Source: Gracilaria gracilis (taxonomy: Eukaryota; Rhodophyta; Florideophyceae; Gracilariales; Gracilariaceae). From it: a stretch of 64,000 nt of DNA. The DNA is taken from the NCBI GenBank assembly GCA_030374805.1, contig JARGSG010000014.1, forward strand, positions 1 through 64,000. Direction: 5' to 3'. Shown here piece by piece: positions 44,419 through 55,102 of the stretch. The number at the start of each line of letters is the position of its first letter. Within the stretch, counting starts at the first letter, position 1. The notes under the pieces were generated by a model. That model was not told the DNA's origin. It ran no database searches and saw only the letters and a list, made by a program, of their open reading frames with translations. The position numbers were made by a program, and so were the translations under genes.

Positions 44419-44428
44419 GAAAAACTAA
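44093..44428 (+). CDS. Small open frame conserved between copies A and B
   Basis: 111 residues starting MENRRVRQLVRFTENEQNCR. Copy A has a matching frame at 19176 with the same start and few changes (VSGDMFFFCHNREDHLVV versus VSGDIFFFCHNREEHLVV). The DNA also forms a hairpin here, so conservation could be due to DNA structure rather than coding. No family recognised. Confidence 0.25.
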   Translation: MENRRVRQLVRFTENEQNCRTYLVCHDARATEQGWKEHLPYTVSGDIFFFCHNREEHLVVRGEEEIPRNRNGEVQSVVLSEAVRRRSKVLKYTRRHITDKRQSRGGRCPKN

Positions 44429-44549
44429 ATTTTGTTTTACTTTTTCTCCCACGGCACATGGAAAGCGGACCGCCTCGAGTGGCACTTCATCAGAGCCGTG
44501 ATGGAGCGCCACTCCACCCCGGACCGCTGTCCGGAGAGCCGTAAGTTAT
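44412..44549. repeat. 138-bp repeat shared with the window's right end
   Basis: From GCTGTCCGAAAAACTAAATT to CCGTAAGTTAT this segment is nearly identical to 63862-64000. It includes an imperfect inverted repeat (GTGGCACTTCATCA/TGATGGAGCGCCAC) and belongs to the same hairpin family. Confidence 0.85.
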
Positions 44550-44908
44550 AACTTCGCCTATACTTCCATATCTAGGAATGACCGCACCCCCTCCCATCCC
44601 TGCCTTCTCTGATAACTGTTTATCACCGCATAAACCCTCCTAACATCGCCCAATTCTCTTGTACTCCTCTAAATTAGAGTTCTGGTACCGTTTTGGCGTC
44701 TGAACTTCTCCTTCACATCGCTAATTCCGCAGCCGTCTGTCTTCCGCTCCTGTCTACAATCTGCACTCATCTCTCGTTCGCTACGGTCTCTCGTCAGCTT
44801 CCGTCCGTTCGCCCTCGCCGTCCGCTGCGGACGTCAATGATCTGTTTTCTCACGACCACTCCCGTTCTCCTTCTGTATTCATAATACAGCCCCCCGTTAT
44901 AGTTTAAA

Positions 44909-45926
44909 ATGGCTCCCGCAACCACATCCAGGTCTAAGTCACCGTCACCGGCACCTCCGACGTCCGACATGAAGGTTGGAAAAATGTTCGGTTCTGGGGA
45001 TGAGCTTCTCACCGCGTGTCTCGCCATCAGTGATCACTATGCGTCGACGATGCGAGAGGAAGATGAACCTAGGAAAGTGGGACACAGCGAATTCGTTCAA
45101 TATATCATCAAGAATCGCACTGTCCTAGACGTTGCCAAGAAGTACTTCTCTATCCTTCTCGGACCCACTCACCCGTCCTACAGCGACGATGAGCTCAAGG
45201 CTGTGTGCGGGAAGGGTTCGTGCCGTCAGCTGTATCTGTCGACGAAGTTGCTTGACATCGTGGACGGAGACAGAGACAGGCGTGTGAAAGATCTTTGGAA
45301 TGCTTATACCAAAGTAGACTTTCAAGGAATACCGAAGAATGTGACGTTAACCGAATTCTTCAATTCCATGAGTATAGCTCCCCGGCGTGTGGGCCGGATA
45401 GTTCCCCCTTTCGGTACGAGCATCGCTACACATTTCCAGAGAGTTCTCTTTCTTTCCCTTATTCAAAAATTATCTATGGAAAAGCGCCTTCGGGGCCATA
45501 AGAGTCGTAAGGGGGAGAAGGGATATTCCAACCCTTTTGGGAATGTGCAAATATCGCAGAATCTCCAAGCTCAGCGTGCGGGTTTTGGTGTGCAGCTGGT
45601 AACAAAGGCTTGGGATTGTTTCTCCCAATTTCTGGGATTCCCTAGTGCAGAGGTCATGGTTCTCCCTTTTTTTACTGCTCGTGTACGATGACATGCAGTT
45701 TAAAACCATTGAAACGCGTTCCGAAGGGTTCCTACACAAGGACAACGACCATCGCTTACTACTGAGCAACACGCAAACTCTTGGGGAAGACGAGGTCCAA
45801 CCGTGGGCATGGAATCTTCCGGAGGACATTGATGTGGCCCTCCGAACGCTTGCGAAGGAGTGCATTTCTGATCTGAACAGGGTTGTTGTGAACGAGCAGT
45901 TGTATACAATATCAGAACCTGGATGA
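44909..45926 (+). pseudogene. N-terminal region of the methyltransferase-SET gene (unknown domain)
   Basis: The ATG at 44909 opens a frame of 260 residues: a short Ser/Pro leader, then a probably helical region with LLTACLAISDHYASTMREED and EFVQYIIKNRTVLDVAKKYF, and a cysteine pair (CGKGSC). The frame changes near 45.65 kb and continues DHRLLLSNTQTLGEDEVQPW and IDVALRTLAKECISDLNRVV to 45926. The latter frame is the frame of the methyltransferase ORF and stays aligned with it through three in-frame stops (45924, 46131, 46329), via a DDDDE tract and an acidic linker. This suggests that the whole stretch was once the N-terminal half of one long protein. I do not recognise the domain; a target-recognition role would fit its place. 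Confidence 0.5.
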
Positions 45927-46337
45927 TGGGCCGTTCTAAAGACGTTTTACAGGGACCCGTCAAGAGCGTTTGCTCAGAGATTTGATTGTTTCTCTAACTC
46001 GCTTATGTCCTCCATCTTGGAGAAAATAAGCCCTTTGAAAACCAAAGAAACACTCAGGGTCCCTGATATACCTCTCACGCCGATATCGAAACCGGAGCCT
46101 GCCATCAAAATTTATGACGATGACGATGAGTAGTTGGAAAGGGAGATTTCTTCGGAGGGGAAACAAGGAGAGGATGGAGATGGCGGAAGTGGAATGGATG
46201 TAGTGGGTGAGAGTGGGAATGAAGATGTTGGTGAACAGTCGTCCGACGCTGAAATACAGCCTCCTCCTTCCATTTCCTCGCTGGACGATGAAATGGCATT
46301 CCAACGTTGTGAACTGGAGATGGAGAAATAATTTCGA

Positions 46338-48032
46338 ATGTATAATTGCGGGTTCGAGGATATGGTGGAAACGGACGAGACTCTGCGAAACAACGGAGTC
46401 TCTCCATTCGGGAAAGTTCCACTGGTTCTTATGGACCCACCATACAACATAAGGGCCGATAAGAACCGGGAGAACAGTTGGTACGATATGCTGAGCGCTG
46501 AGCATATGAAAAAGGCGGCAAAGTTTATATCAAGGCTGCTACGTCCGGGGGGTCATTTCGTTATCTTCTGTGCATTGGAACAGGTGAACAAGTGGACGAG
46601 GGTGCTTTCCCTTATTGGAGCAAAGGACGAGAAAGGGGTTCCCAGGAGATCGTTTGTTGTGGACCGGGTCCCAATTCATTTTATACGGTCGCAAGGCAAC
46701 CCCATGCGAAACCCGGGACGCAGGTCCTGCTCCTTGTTCCCTGCCATGGAGTATGCAATAAATGGTGTTCGAAGTGGCCTCGCTTATGCACAGCAGCATG
46801 CGATGGTGAACTCTGAGAACTTCAACTACGTGCAGTCGAGGTATCCAGGGTACCACAGTGTTATTGACCTGGTACCGCCCATGTCCAATGGGGAGACTCT
46901 TCAATGGAAAAGAAAGAAGGAGGGTGGGGGCTACATGTTGCAAAAGGAGAGGTCGGAACAGAAACCTCGCGCGTTGTTGAAGGAGCTGATCAGCAGATTT
47001 TCGCAGCCAGGTGATACAGTGGTGGACTTGTTCGCGGGAACTTTTTCGACTGCCATGGCATGCATGGAGTTACAACGTCATCGGAAGTTTATTGGTTGTG
47101 AGCTGGACCCTGACTGTTTCGCGCATGCTAGACACGCGGCAATTGTTCAGTTCGCGATGTGCATGCGCGATAATGAGACGGATGTTCAAATTACGCAGGA
47201 GGTCCGAAACTCTGTGAATCGCGTGATGGACTTATTTCCCAAGTGGAACGCTCGTCTTCCACGATCATGGAAGGCTCCACCCGGCTTTCCACAGTATCAA
47301 AAGTTCCCACCGTATATTTTAGACTTCCTGGCATCGATGTGGCAGGAGGAGGGCATGGCCATGATCGGCAGGCGCAAAGCGCTGCATGAGTGGCCGAAAA
47401 GGTTGCAACGGAAGATGTGTCTCCTGGATTGGAACGCGATGTTGGCACTGGAGGCTACTATGTGTGGTTGTCGCATTGGGAAGTCGTCGAATCGTCACCA
47501 TGACGCAGGAGTGGGAGTGTTTACCACGCGCTGTTTCATGAAGAACGAAGAGATATGTTTCTTTTACGGAATTCTAGTGTACCATGACTTAACGAAGAGG
47601 AAGGAGGTACACAAGAAGTATGGGGAAGGGTTGTTGGGAGCCACCGTCGCACGTTTTCGAACTTATGCGATGGAGGTTAGCCTGCGAGGCGAGGTATTCT
47701 GTAAACTCCCGGAAAGGAGACGAGAGGTACCTACAATCTCTGTATGGATTGTCTCCGCTCCATTTTCGTTGGGTGGAACAATTAACGTCCCAAAATATAT
47801 GGAAGGGTATAAAGATAGGGATGCAGTGGAGGATGGCTTGAAGCAGCGACAGACTGCCAATGTGGCGGTGATTCGAACCCCAGGAACTGGGCGAACTCCA
47901 ATTCAATTAAAAGAATACCGAATGCTTGCCGTCCAGGCACTTCGGGTTGTAGAAGTGGGAGAAGAGTTGTTTGCAGATTATGGAATGGAGTACACATGGG
48001 GTACGTCTTCGAATCCTACAGTAGTCGAGTAG
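46338..48032 (+). CDS. DNA amino-methyltransferase (beta class) fused to a SET-like domain
   Basis: 564 residues in one intact frame. Residues 25-280 form an N6-adenine/N4-cytosine methyltransferase: VLMDPPYNI at 30-38 (motif IV, D33-P-P-Y36), LLRPGGHFVIFCAL (motif V region), DTVVDLFAGTFSTAMACMEL at about 226-245 (motif I, FAGT) and FIGCELDPDCFAHA. Motif IV before motif I is the beta-class order, as in CcrM/HinfI enzymes. Residues 385-552 resemble a SET domain: GVGVFTTRCFMKNEEICFFY at 391, then TANVAVIRTPG, then ALRVVEVGEELFADYGMEY at 534-552 (SET 'i..GEEl..dYg'). The NHS-type motif is diverged. A methylating enzyme for DNA joined to a putative protein lysine methyltransferase is most unusual. 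It is divergent from the dioxygenase fusion gene. Confidence 0.8.
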   Translation: MYNCGFEDMVETDETLRNNGVSPFGKVPLVLMDPPYNIRADKNRENSWYDMLSAEHMKKAAKFISRLLRPGGHFVIFCALEQVNKWTRVLSLIGAKDEKGVPRRSFVVDRVPIHFIRSQGNPMRNPGRRSCSLFPAMEYAINGVRSGLAYAQQHAMVNSENFNYVQSRYPGYHSVIDLVPPMSNGETLQWKRKKEGGGYMLQKERSEQKPRALLKELISRFSQPGDTVVDLFAGTFSTAMACMELQRHRKFIGCELDPDCFAHARHAAIVQFAMCMRDNETDVQITQEVRNSVNRVMDLFPKWNARLPRSWKAPPGFPQYQKFPPYILDFLASMWQEEGMAMIGRRKALHEWPKRLQRKMCLLDWNAMLALEATMCGCRIGKSSNRHHDAGVGVFTTRCFMKNEEICFFYGILVYHDLTKRKEVHKKYGEGLLGATVARFRTYAMEVSLRGEVFCKLPERRREVPTISVWIVSAPFSLGGTINVPKYMEGYKDRDAVEDGLKQRQTANVAVIRTPGTGRTPIQLKEYRMLAVQALRVVEVGEELFADYGMEYTWGTSSNPTVVE

Positions 48033-48521
48033 AGCTCAATTGATTTACGACTTATAGAACCGAAAGATGTACCATAGTATGTGTAAAATCGAATTGTGTA
48101 CATTTTATTACGCTTTCTCTCTAACTCTCGTGTTCCACGAAGGAGGACGAGAACTCCCCCAAGTGAGTGGGTATCGTCACTTTTATCATCCAGTGACGTG
48201 AACAAAATGGGGATAGGATTCGGGGGAGTGGGTTGACATTCAAGTACATAGAATAGAAGATATGGAGTACATGTGATATCATGTGAAAGTGTAACAATTT
48301 TTGGCAGTGAGGTTTCGTACTGGAAGGGAAATTTACGTTCGAATTTTCGGAAAGTGATTCTGAAAAGTACTAAATTGGTGCGATATTTCTACCACACGTC
48401 GAGTGGAGGTGTGCGTTTCACGGGGGACCTGCGATCACGTCGAGCGGCGAACACGGTTTGCGGCGAGCGGCGACAACATCTAGAGCGCACCGCCGGGCGC
48501 ATCGTCGTCGTCCGATTCCAT

Positions 48522-51221
48522 ATGGGGAAACGTAAAACGAGAAGTGCGAATGCGAATTCGAATGCGGAGGATGTAAGCGGGCGCGCGTCAAAAGGGCGAA
48601 CGCGTGCAGAGGTGGTAGGTTGGGGTCGCGAGGATGGCTTGGGTAGTACTACGCGTGCGCCTCAAAGCGGCGATGTGGAAAATGGCGAGGGCGATATTGG
48701 GCGTACTTCGCGCCCTCCTCCAAGCGGATTACGTGGGAAAGGTAGAAACAACACGGGAGACGTGATCGAGGCCGACCTTCGGAGCAAACCGAGCAAACCG
48801 AGCGCACCGAGCAAACGGAGCGCACCGAGCAAACGGAGCGAACGGTAAGTGCTTTGGTAACACAAGCTACTCTGCTTCCACATGAGATGGGAAATGGAGG
48901 AGGGGAAAGCAGAGGAGGTATGGGAAGAAAGCAGGAGGATGATGCGCGGGGCGGTACGGATAGAGGTGGGCGGCGAAGGAGCGATGACTCCACGCAGGTT
49001 GTAGAAGAATGCGAGTGTGGATATGTCATAGAGAAGGGGAGGGAGCGTCGCAGTGAGGGGAGGGAAGGACGATAGCAAGAAGTACTAGTGGGATAGTTAG
49101 CCGTGGTATTCGAGGGAAGGAGGGAGAGAAAGTGGCTGGGGTTGGCGTTCGGGATGGGACGGTCGCGAAAGAGAAGTAGGAGGAGGCGTTCAGGAGGCGA
49201 GGAACGAGGGCATGGGGATTGCGATTGATGTTAGGAGGAATCGAATGGTGGGCAGAGAAAGAACTGGTGGACCGCGACATACTGCGATGCGGGAGAAAGA
49301 GGAAGTGGGGGGTATGAGGCATATGAGGGAGCTTGGAAACGCAGAGGACAATGGGGAGCGAATTGGGCGTGTGGGCGATGGAATGGGGAGCCATGCCAAT
49401 GTGGAGAGGATGGAATGGCTCCGAGGAAATTTGCCCGGGAGAGTTGTGGGACGTAGCAGTGGTGGAACAGTGATTGAGAATGTGAGAGACAATATACCAG
49501 TGGATGGGAGGGTATTCGAAGGAGAAGATGTCGTTGTCGGAAACAGGCATAGAACTGGAGGGAACTTGGTGGAAACCGCGGTACGAACGCCTGAAGGAAT
49601 ACGTGTGAGGCATAATGCCATTCGGATTGAGGACGATGTGCATGAAGCAGGAGTCGACGATTCTGGGGATCGTGGAGAGAGGAACGGAGCAAGGGAGATG
49701 GGAACTACAGGAATAGCAGGAGGAGATGAAGAGAACTTACGCGAGTTGCCAAGGTCTGCACTGGTTGCGAGGGTGAGTTCGTTAAAAGGAAAGCTGGGAA
49801 ATATGAAGGAGGATCACTATACCATGATGGTGAGTTTGAAGCTCACGCAGAAAGAATTGGAACGGGTGAGGGAGGAACTGAAGCAGCAGAATGTGTTGAT
49901 TGAAAGTTCAAGGGAGGCTGTGAAGGGTAGGAAGCGAAGGGGGTGTGGGAAGGAAGTGAAGGGGCGTCTAAAACATGAAATAGAGGTGCAAGAATGTTTT
50001 TACGGATTTGCAAGGGCTGTGTATGATAAGATTCTCCACTATGCGAAGTTGGAGGCGTCAGAACTCTGTTTTGACACGGAGAACGTTGGTAGGAGCTGGA
50101 AGAAAAGGAGTGAGACGGTGGGAGAAAGTAGGGAGGGCAGCATATTTGTGGTTGGGGAGAAGGAGATGGTACCTCGGTGCCCGTATCAAGTGGCATATGA
50201 GATGAGGGCGTATACGCCATCAACGGAGGGAGGAAGTGATGTGCTGTTGAAATATGTGGTGGAGACGGAAATAATGGGAGATACTTGGGAGACGATACGA
50301 GAAGTGGGAAGGAAACAGGAGTGTGTGGATAATGTGAGTGCGGACAAGTGTCTGAGGCAGCGGATGAAGCAGACATTAAGCGATGTGATTGGGGTGCGGA
50401 AGCGGGCAGCTCGGCACAAGTTATTCTCCATCCTTGGATATGATTTGATTGCGAAACGTGCGAAACCTACTGAGGGGACTGAGCTATGGGAAGAGCTAAG
50501 GCAGCAGATGGGGGAGGCGCGCGAGAAGCTGATGGGAAGGGAGGAGGGCGGGGGGAATGAGTTGTGTGCGTGGAGAACGAGCCGGTTCGAAGACCTTGCG
50601 TATTCCGGGTCTCGTGCGGTTGGGCCACCATGAGAGGTTGATGATGAAGATATGTACTTCAAGAATGGGATGGCGGTGGCAGTGTTGGAGGAGTATATGG
50701 GATACGCAGTGGAGAGACAAAGTAACGGTGAGCGGCAGTACGTGGATGGGACTGTGATGCACCTTGCGAGACTTGACGCCTGGATTGCCTGTGTGCTGAA
50801 AACTATGAACGAGGTTGTGGGACATGGAGGGCAAAGACAGCTTTTGTTCTATACTTTGTATGGGAATTATCTACATGCAGCTGTCGAAGGAATACTGGGG
50901 GTAGCCTGGCAATCGCTACAGGAGGAGCATGCCGAGGATTTTGAGAACGATGGGTTTGTGGATGGAGATCCGAGGTGTGTTGCGGGGAACTCTGGGAGAA
51001 CTGCGACAGTTGGGCTGTGGGTACCATCGAGGGAGAAGATATACCTAGCTGTGAGGGAGGACTATTTTATGGCAAAACTAGCACGGAGACTAGGTGCAGT
51101 TCTTGATTGTTACATAGCGGCCTGTCGACCGGAGGACGCGAGTTTCGGGCGGTTGGTGGCACACCGAGCGGAACGCAGGGAAAAGACAGGGGTTGATGGT
51201 AGGGAAGAGGCGGGCTACTAA
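48522..51221 (+). pseudogene. Basic/coiled-coil protein of the giant element (one stop, probable intron)
   Basis: The ATG at 48522 (MGKRKTRSANANSN) starts a basic N-terminus that ends in a 9-bp tandem repeat coding SKP/SAP/SKR units. It then meets CGG|GTAAGTG-like sequence (about 48845), a good 5' splice site, so an intron probably follows. The main part runs from 49212 in the same phase, with NLRELPRSALVARVSSLKGK, a coiled coil (LTQKELERVREELKQQNVLI) and a basic cluster (KGRKRRGCGKEVKGR). After a TGA at 50631 the same frame continues VDDEDMYFKNGMAVAVLEEY to 51221. The C-terminal helical region is conserved-looking but of no known family. It converges on the transposase gene 126 bp away. A transposition accessory or DNA-binding role is a guess. 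Confidence 0.5.
48783..48845 (+). repeat. 9-bp tandem repeat, seven units
   Basis: Units AGCAAACCG, AGCGCACCG and AGCAAACGG alternate, coding Ser-Lys-Pro, Ser-Ala-Pro and Ser-Lys-Arg. It lies at the end of the first exon-like segment of the basic protein. Confidence 0.9.
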
Positions 51222-51347
51222 GGGTAGGGTGAGGTGTAGTGGGGGGAAGGGGTGGAGGTATGTGTGGGATGGGGAAGAGATGCTTCTTCTTCCTCATGTC
51301 ATGCGTATCTTCACTCCTTCCAATTGAAACGAAGCGGGTTTAAAATT

Positions 51348-54300
51348 TTATGAAGCTGAAGCTAACAGGGAATAGAGGCTACGTGTTGGATGGTAAGTAA
51401 GGCTGGGCGGTGGGGTCTCGATAGAACCGATTGAGGTAGAATCGGTGAAAGCGCCAGTGTAGACGAGAAGTGAAGGAAGGAGCGGGGTAGTTCTGGGGGA
51501 GAACATGAACGGAGCCGAGGATGGAGGAAGAGGGGATGAGTTCATACCAAGGGGAAACGTCATCGGAAGTGGAGTGGGTGGAGATGGGAACTGGGTGGAT
51601 GGTGTGGTTATGTTCGTCGTCTCTTGCCTATCGGAGGCAAACGCAGTTGAGCGTGAGATCGACGTCGTCGCTGGGTGGGACGAGTTCCATGAACTGTACG
51701 AAGGCGAACTCCTTGGGAGAGGAAGTTGAAGAAAAAAGGACGAAACGAAGAAGGGAGATGAGTTTGCAGACCCAGACGATGGATGTGGAGGGGGGGACGT
51801 GGAGCCGGCGCCGAGAACGTAGGAGAACTTTGGGAACTTGGATGGACCGAAGGAGGGGGGTGGCAAAAATTCGTTGGATGAGAGGGACTGGAGGATCATG
51901 GGGCACGAGCTCGTTCCGCTCTTTAATGTAGTTGTCGAGTGTTGGGATGTAACCGCTGACGACCTAAGCGGACTTGACTATATTGAGTCGAGCCTGACGG
52001 AGGGCGGAGGAGTTTTCAGTGAGTTGTAGGACTTCGAGAGAGAGGGTGATGAAGGATGGGAGGGCGTCTCTTCCGAATTGTGCAAGAATGGATAGAGTAT
52101 CGGGGGGGAAGAGGTCTTGAAGAGATTTGTGAGGGAGGTGAGGATTGGAGTGAAAGAATTTGTGGGCAGTGATTAGGTCAGCGAAGGAGATGTGTTTTCC
52201 ATCACGGACGAAACAGGGTTCTCGAGATTGGAGGGGGGAAGCGAGGCCAGGGGAGGAGGAGGTTATGAAAGGTTTTGTGGAGACGGAATTCCAGTCCTTG
52301 ATGGCGTTGGAGCGGTGGATGAAACGAATGGTTTCTTGATGTGCGGTGGACCTGCGCTTTGAGGTTTTGGAGTAGTAGGACTTGAAGAGGGTGTGGGCGT
52401 GCTCGAATATGCCGGCATCAGTGAAGTGGAGGCCTCCGAAGCGGCAAATGTCCTCGACAATGTGGTCGAGGAGGTGGAAATTGAGGGTTCCGAGGCTGGA
52501 AGTGTGGTGGAGGCCGAGGACGAGTACGGCTGTGCGCTTGAAGGAACGGATTTGGTTGTGGAGGTCGGTGAGGCGGGCGTCGGTCCATTCGGTGAAGGTG
52601 TTGTATCGCATGGAGGCGAGAAGAAGGTCTGAGTACTTGGAGAAGACGGAAGTGATGGGAGCTGAATCGACTTCGTCACAGCATCGGTCGAAGAAGGTGC
52701 CGATGAAGGGGAAGACCATGTCGAGTGCGCGGTAGTCTTTTGCTTCGAGCATACCACGCAAGCCGTCGGTAGTGAAGAAACCGTTGAGAGTTTGGCCGTT
52801 GTCGGAAGTGGAGAAGTCGATGTGGAGTCCGTTTGCGGGGGAGTGCTTTTCGATGGCGGAGAGGATGGTGTTTGAATGTTTGAGGATGGAAGTGCGGACG
52901 GAGTTGAAGGGGCGACGGGACTTGGAGGAACGGGTGGTGGTGAAGAGTGCTTCTGAGCGGAGTCTCTCGATGGCGGCGAGCTTGATGAGGTTGGAGACGC
53001 CGAGGTGGAAGTTGTGCAGGGGTTCGAAGGTGAAGATGTTGTAAGGGGAGAGGAATGGGGTGAGGTTGAGAAGAGGGTATGATTCGAAGAGGGACGAGTA
53101 CTTAGCGAGGGAGATTGAGTGGAGGGCTTCAACGGCTTTTTTTGTGTTACAGGAGATTCTGGGCTTACGAGCGAGGAGAGCGTCTTATGATTGTTGGAGG
53201 AGAGTGGAGTGTGATTTGCGTGCGGCGAGAGTCTGGTGCTAAGTTCAGGGGGAAGGGGACTGAATGTGTAGAGGGAGGTCTGTGCGGGAGACGGTGCATC
53301 TATGACAAGGGTTTTGGGGGCGGGTTCCGTGAGAGATGGCGAGGATGTCTTTTGCTTCGGGGATGTCGGCGCAGTAGCTGGCGATGATTGGGTGACAGTG
53401 GCGTAGAACGCCATGGGCGTCACGGAAGGGGAAGCCGTTGAGACCGGAGGAGAGGAGGGGGCCGAAGAGGCTGGAGACGGCGAGCTGAATGAGTTCCATT
53501 TTGGTGCGGCGGGGGATGTGAGAGGAGGTTTGAGGGATGGAGTCATGGTCTTGGGAGGGGTTGGTTGGGAGGAAGGAGTTTGGCAAGTATCCGAGAAGGG
53601 TGAGGTGTTCGGTGATGCACTTGCGACGGAAGGCATCGGAGAAGTTGAGAAGGGTGATGTGAAGGGGGTAGGAGGTGCTGGAAGAGGATTTGAGGGAGGT
53701 GGAGGACTTGTCGGAGTATTTTTGGACCAAGCCGATGAAGGAGTCGATATCGGTGGAGTCGGGGGTGTGCCAGATGCAGGAGTCGTTGGAGGAGTGCATG
53801 ATTGGGGCTCTGAGGGCGGAGACTGCTTCTTTTCCGGGGGTGGAGGCCATGGGGTGGGCGAAAGCGGGAGAGCCGGAAGGTGTTGTGTGAGAGACGGGGT
53901 GGAAGAAGGTGTTGTGGAAGTGTGCGAGGGCGAGTTGTTGTTTGAGGACCTGGATGGGGTCCTTTCGGAAGATGGTGGTGGAGAAGAGCTGCTGTGGGTC
54001 GGAGAGGGTGGTGGGAGCGAAGCCGATGTTGCTGACTCGGTGTTGGAAGAGGTCTGTTTGAAGTTTGAGACACTGGGAGGCGGAGGAGACGGCGTTTTGG
54101 GAGGCGGATTTGGAGAAGGCGGGGCCGGGGAGAAGGGAGATGAGTTCGTCAGCCTTTCGGAGGCCGAGAGAGGAGGCGATGGAAGAGATGTAGAAGACCA
54201 TGCGTTCGAGGTGGGGGTTGTTGAGGAGGGGGAAGGAATGGAGAGGAAAGGGAGTAGGGGAGGGGGAGATGGAACCGACGAGGGTGGTGGCGATGTGGTA

Positions 54301-54585
54301 GGCTTCCTGGGTGTGGAGGGAGAGGGAGAGTTGCTGGTGGTGGTAGGAGTCGTCATCTGCGATGGGGACGTTGTCGGAAGGGCGGTTTGTGGGAGGGGGA
54401 GGTGTGTGGAGATGGGGGGTAGACTTGTGACGCTTGATGGGTGGGGGGAAGTGGGGGAGGCCTCCGCCTGGGGAGAGGAAACGCTTGTTTGGGTTGAGGC
54501 GATTAGGGCATCTTCTCTGGTGCCTTTGGATGGCGGGGATGGTGCGGGAGAGGAAAGAGCAGCCTTCAAAGCAGCAGTCGGGCAT
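51348..54585 (-). pseudogene. Plavaka/KDZ-type transposase (a few breaks)
   Basis: The ATG at 54585 begins MPDCCFEGCSFLSRTIPAIQ RHQRRC, a C2HC/C2H2-type finger as in Plavaka transposases. A long region follows (NPHLERMVFYISSIASSLGL; SGLNGFPFRDAHGVLRHCHP; YCADIPEAKDILAISHG; PCHRCTV), where 'HP....y.aD.PE.......g..PC..C' is the KDZ/Plavaka zinc-binding signature. After a frame break near 53.25 kb come FTFEPLHNFHLGVSNLIKLA, then the 265-codon frame ending at 51964 with RYNTFTEWTDARLTDLHNQI, LHHTSSLGTLNFHLLDHIVE and FGGLHFTDAGIFEHAHTLFK. The C-terminal barrel-like part (STSIVWVCKLISLLRFVLF; EFAFVQFMELV) is in another frame. About three interruptions in total. Full length would be about 950-1000 codons. 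Antisense frames across it are Gly- or Ser/Pro-rich shadows. Confidence 0.78.
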
Positions 54586-55102
54586 GGCGGGGAAGGTTGG
54601 GGGGTGTTGGAGAGGATTGGGGGTACGTAGCGGGGAGCGTAATATGGCGCACGGACGGTGGGACAGAGTGATGGGGATGATTGTACGTGATTTGAAGGCG
54701 TTTCATATATTTAGTAAACGAATGCCTGATGTGAAAGGTGTTGACTAGTGAACCGATCTCCACAAACTGGAAAGGTATTCAGTCTATTTGTATACTCCTA
54801 TTCCTATTCGATAAACAGCTATTTAAGTTTCTATCTAAGTGTCTATCTCGCTATTTGCCGCCGTATACATGAACGTAGATGACACTAACACACTTACATT
54901 GTGCTGCGAAACTACCATAAACGAAAGAAGTACGCAAGTTTCCCTTCCATCCAAACTAGCAAAAATGGAAACAATTTGGAATAATTCTTTTCAAAAAAAC
55001 TGGCACAAGTAGAAAGGTGGAAATATTTTCGGAAATTAGCACTTCTAAATTTGGATAAATTCACCGGTTTTTCGTTCGTTTTAATTCGGTCATTTTGACC
55101 GC
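54586..55102. other. Right subterminal region of the giant element
   Basis: About 520 bp of noncoding, AT-rich sequence lie between the transposase ATG and the right terminal repeat. They carry AAACTAGC (about 54955) and related AATTAGC/ACTGGC motifs similar to those of the left end. The transposase promoter should lie here. Confidence 0.5.

Noticed and set aside
46338-48032. Bacterial contamination as the source of the methyltransferase gene
   Set aside because: The gene sits between transposon termini with same-style neighbours, is fused to a SET-like domain, and the flanking hairpin region and left half recur at 11-19 kb.
48783-48845. Short regular repeats resembling a CRISPR-like array (also 1996-2061 and 61198-61251)
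   Set aside because: Units are 9, 11 or 18 bp and directly adjacent with no spacers. They are simple tandem repeats in a eukaryotic genome.
52263-54569. 768-codon Ser/Pro-rich open frame on the minus strand
   Set aside because: It lies over the KDZ transposase in another frame, has only low-complexity S/P/T composition and no domain. The recognised transposase motifs are in the other frames.
53413-54630. 405-codon Gly/Glu/Val-rich open frame on the plus strand
   Set aside because: Antisense reading of the transposase N-terminal half; its glycine/valine richness reflects the pyrimidine-rich coding strand.
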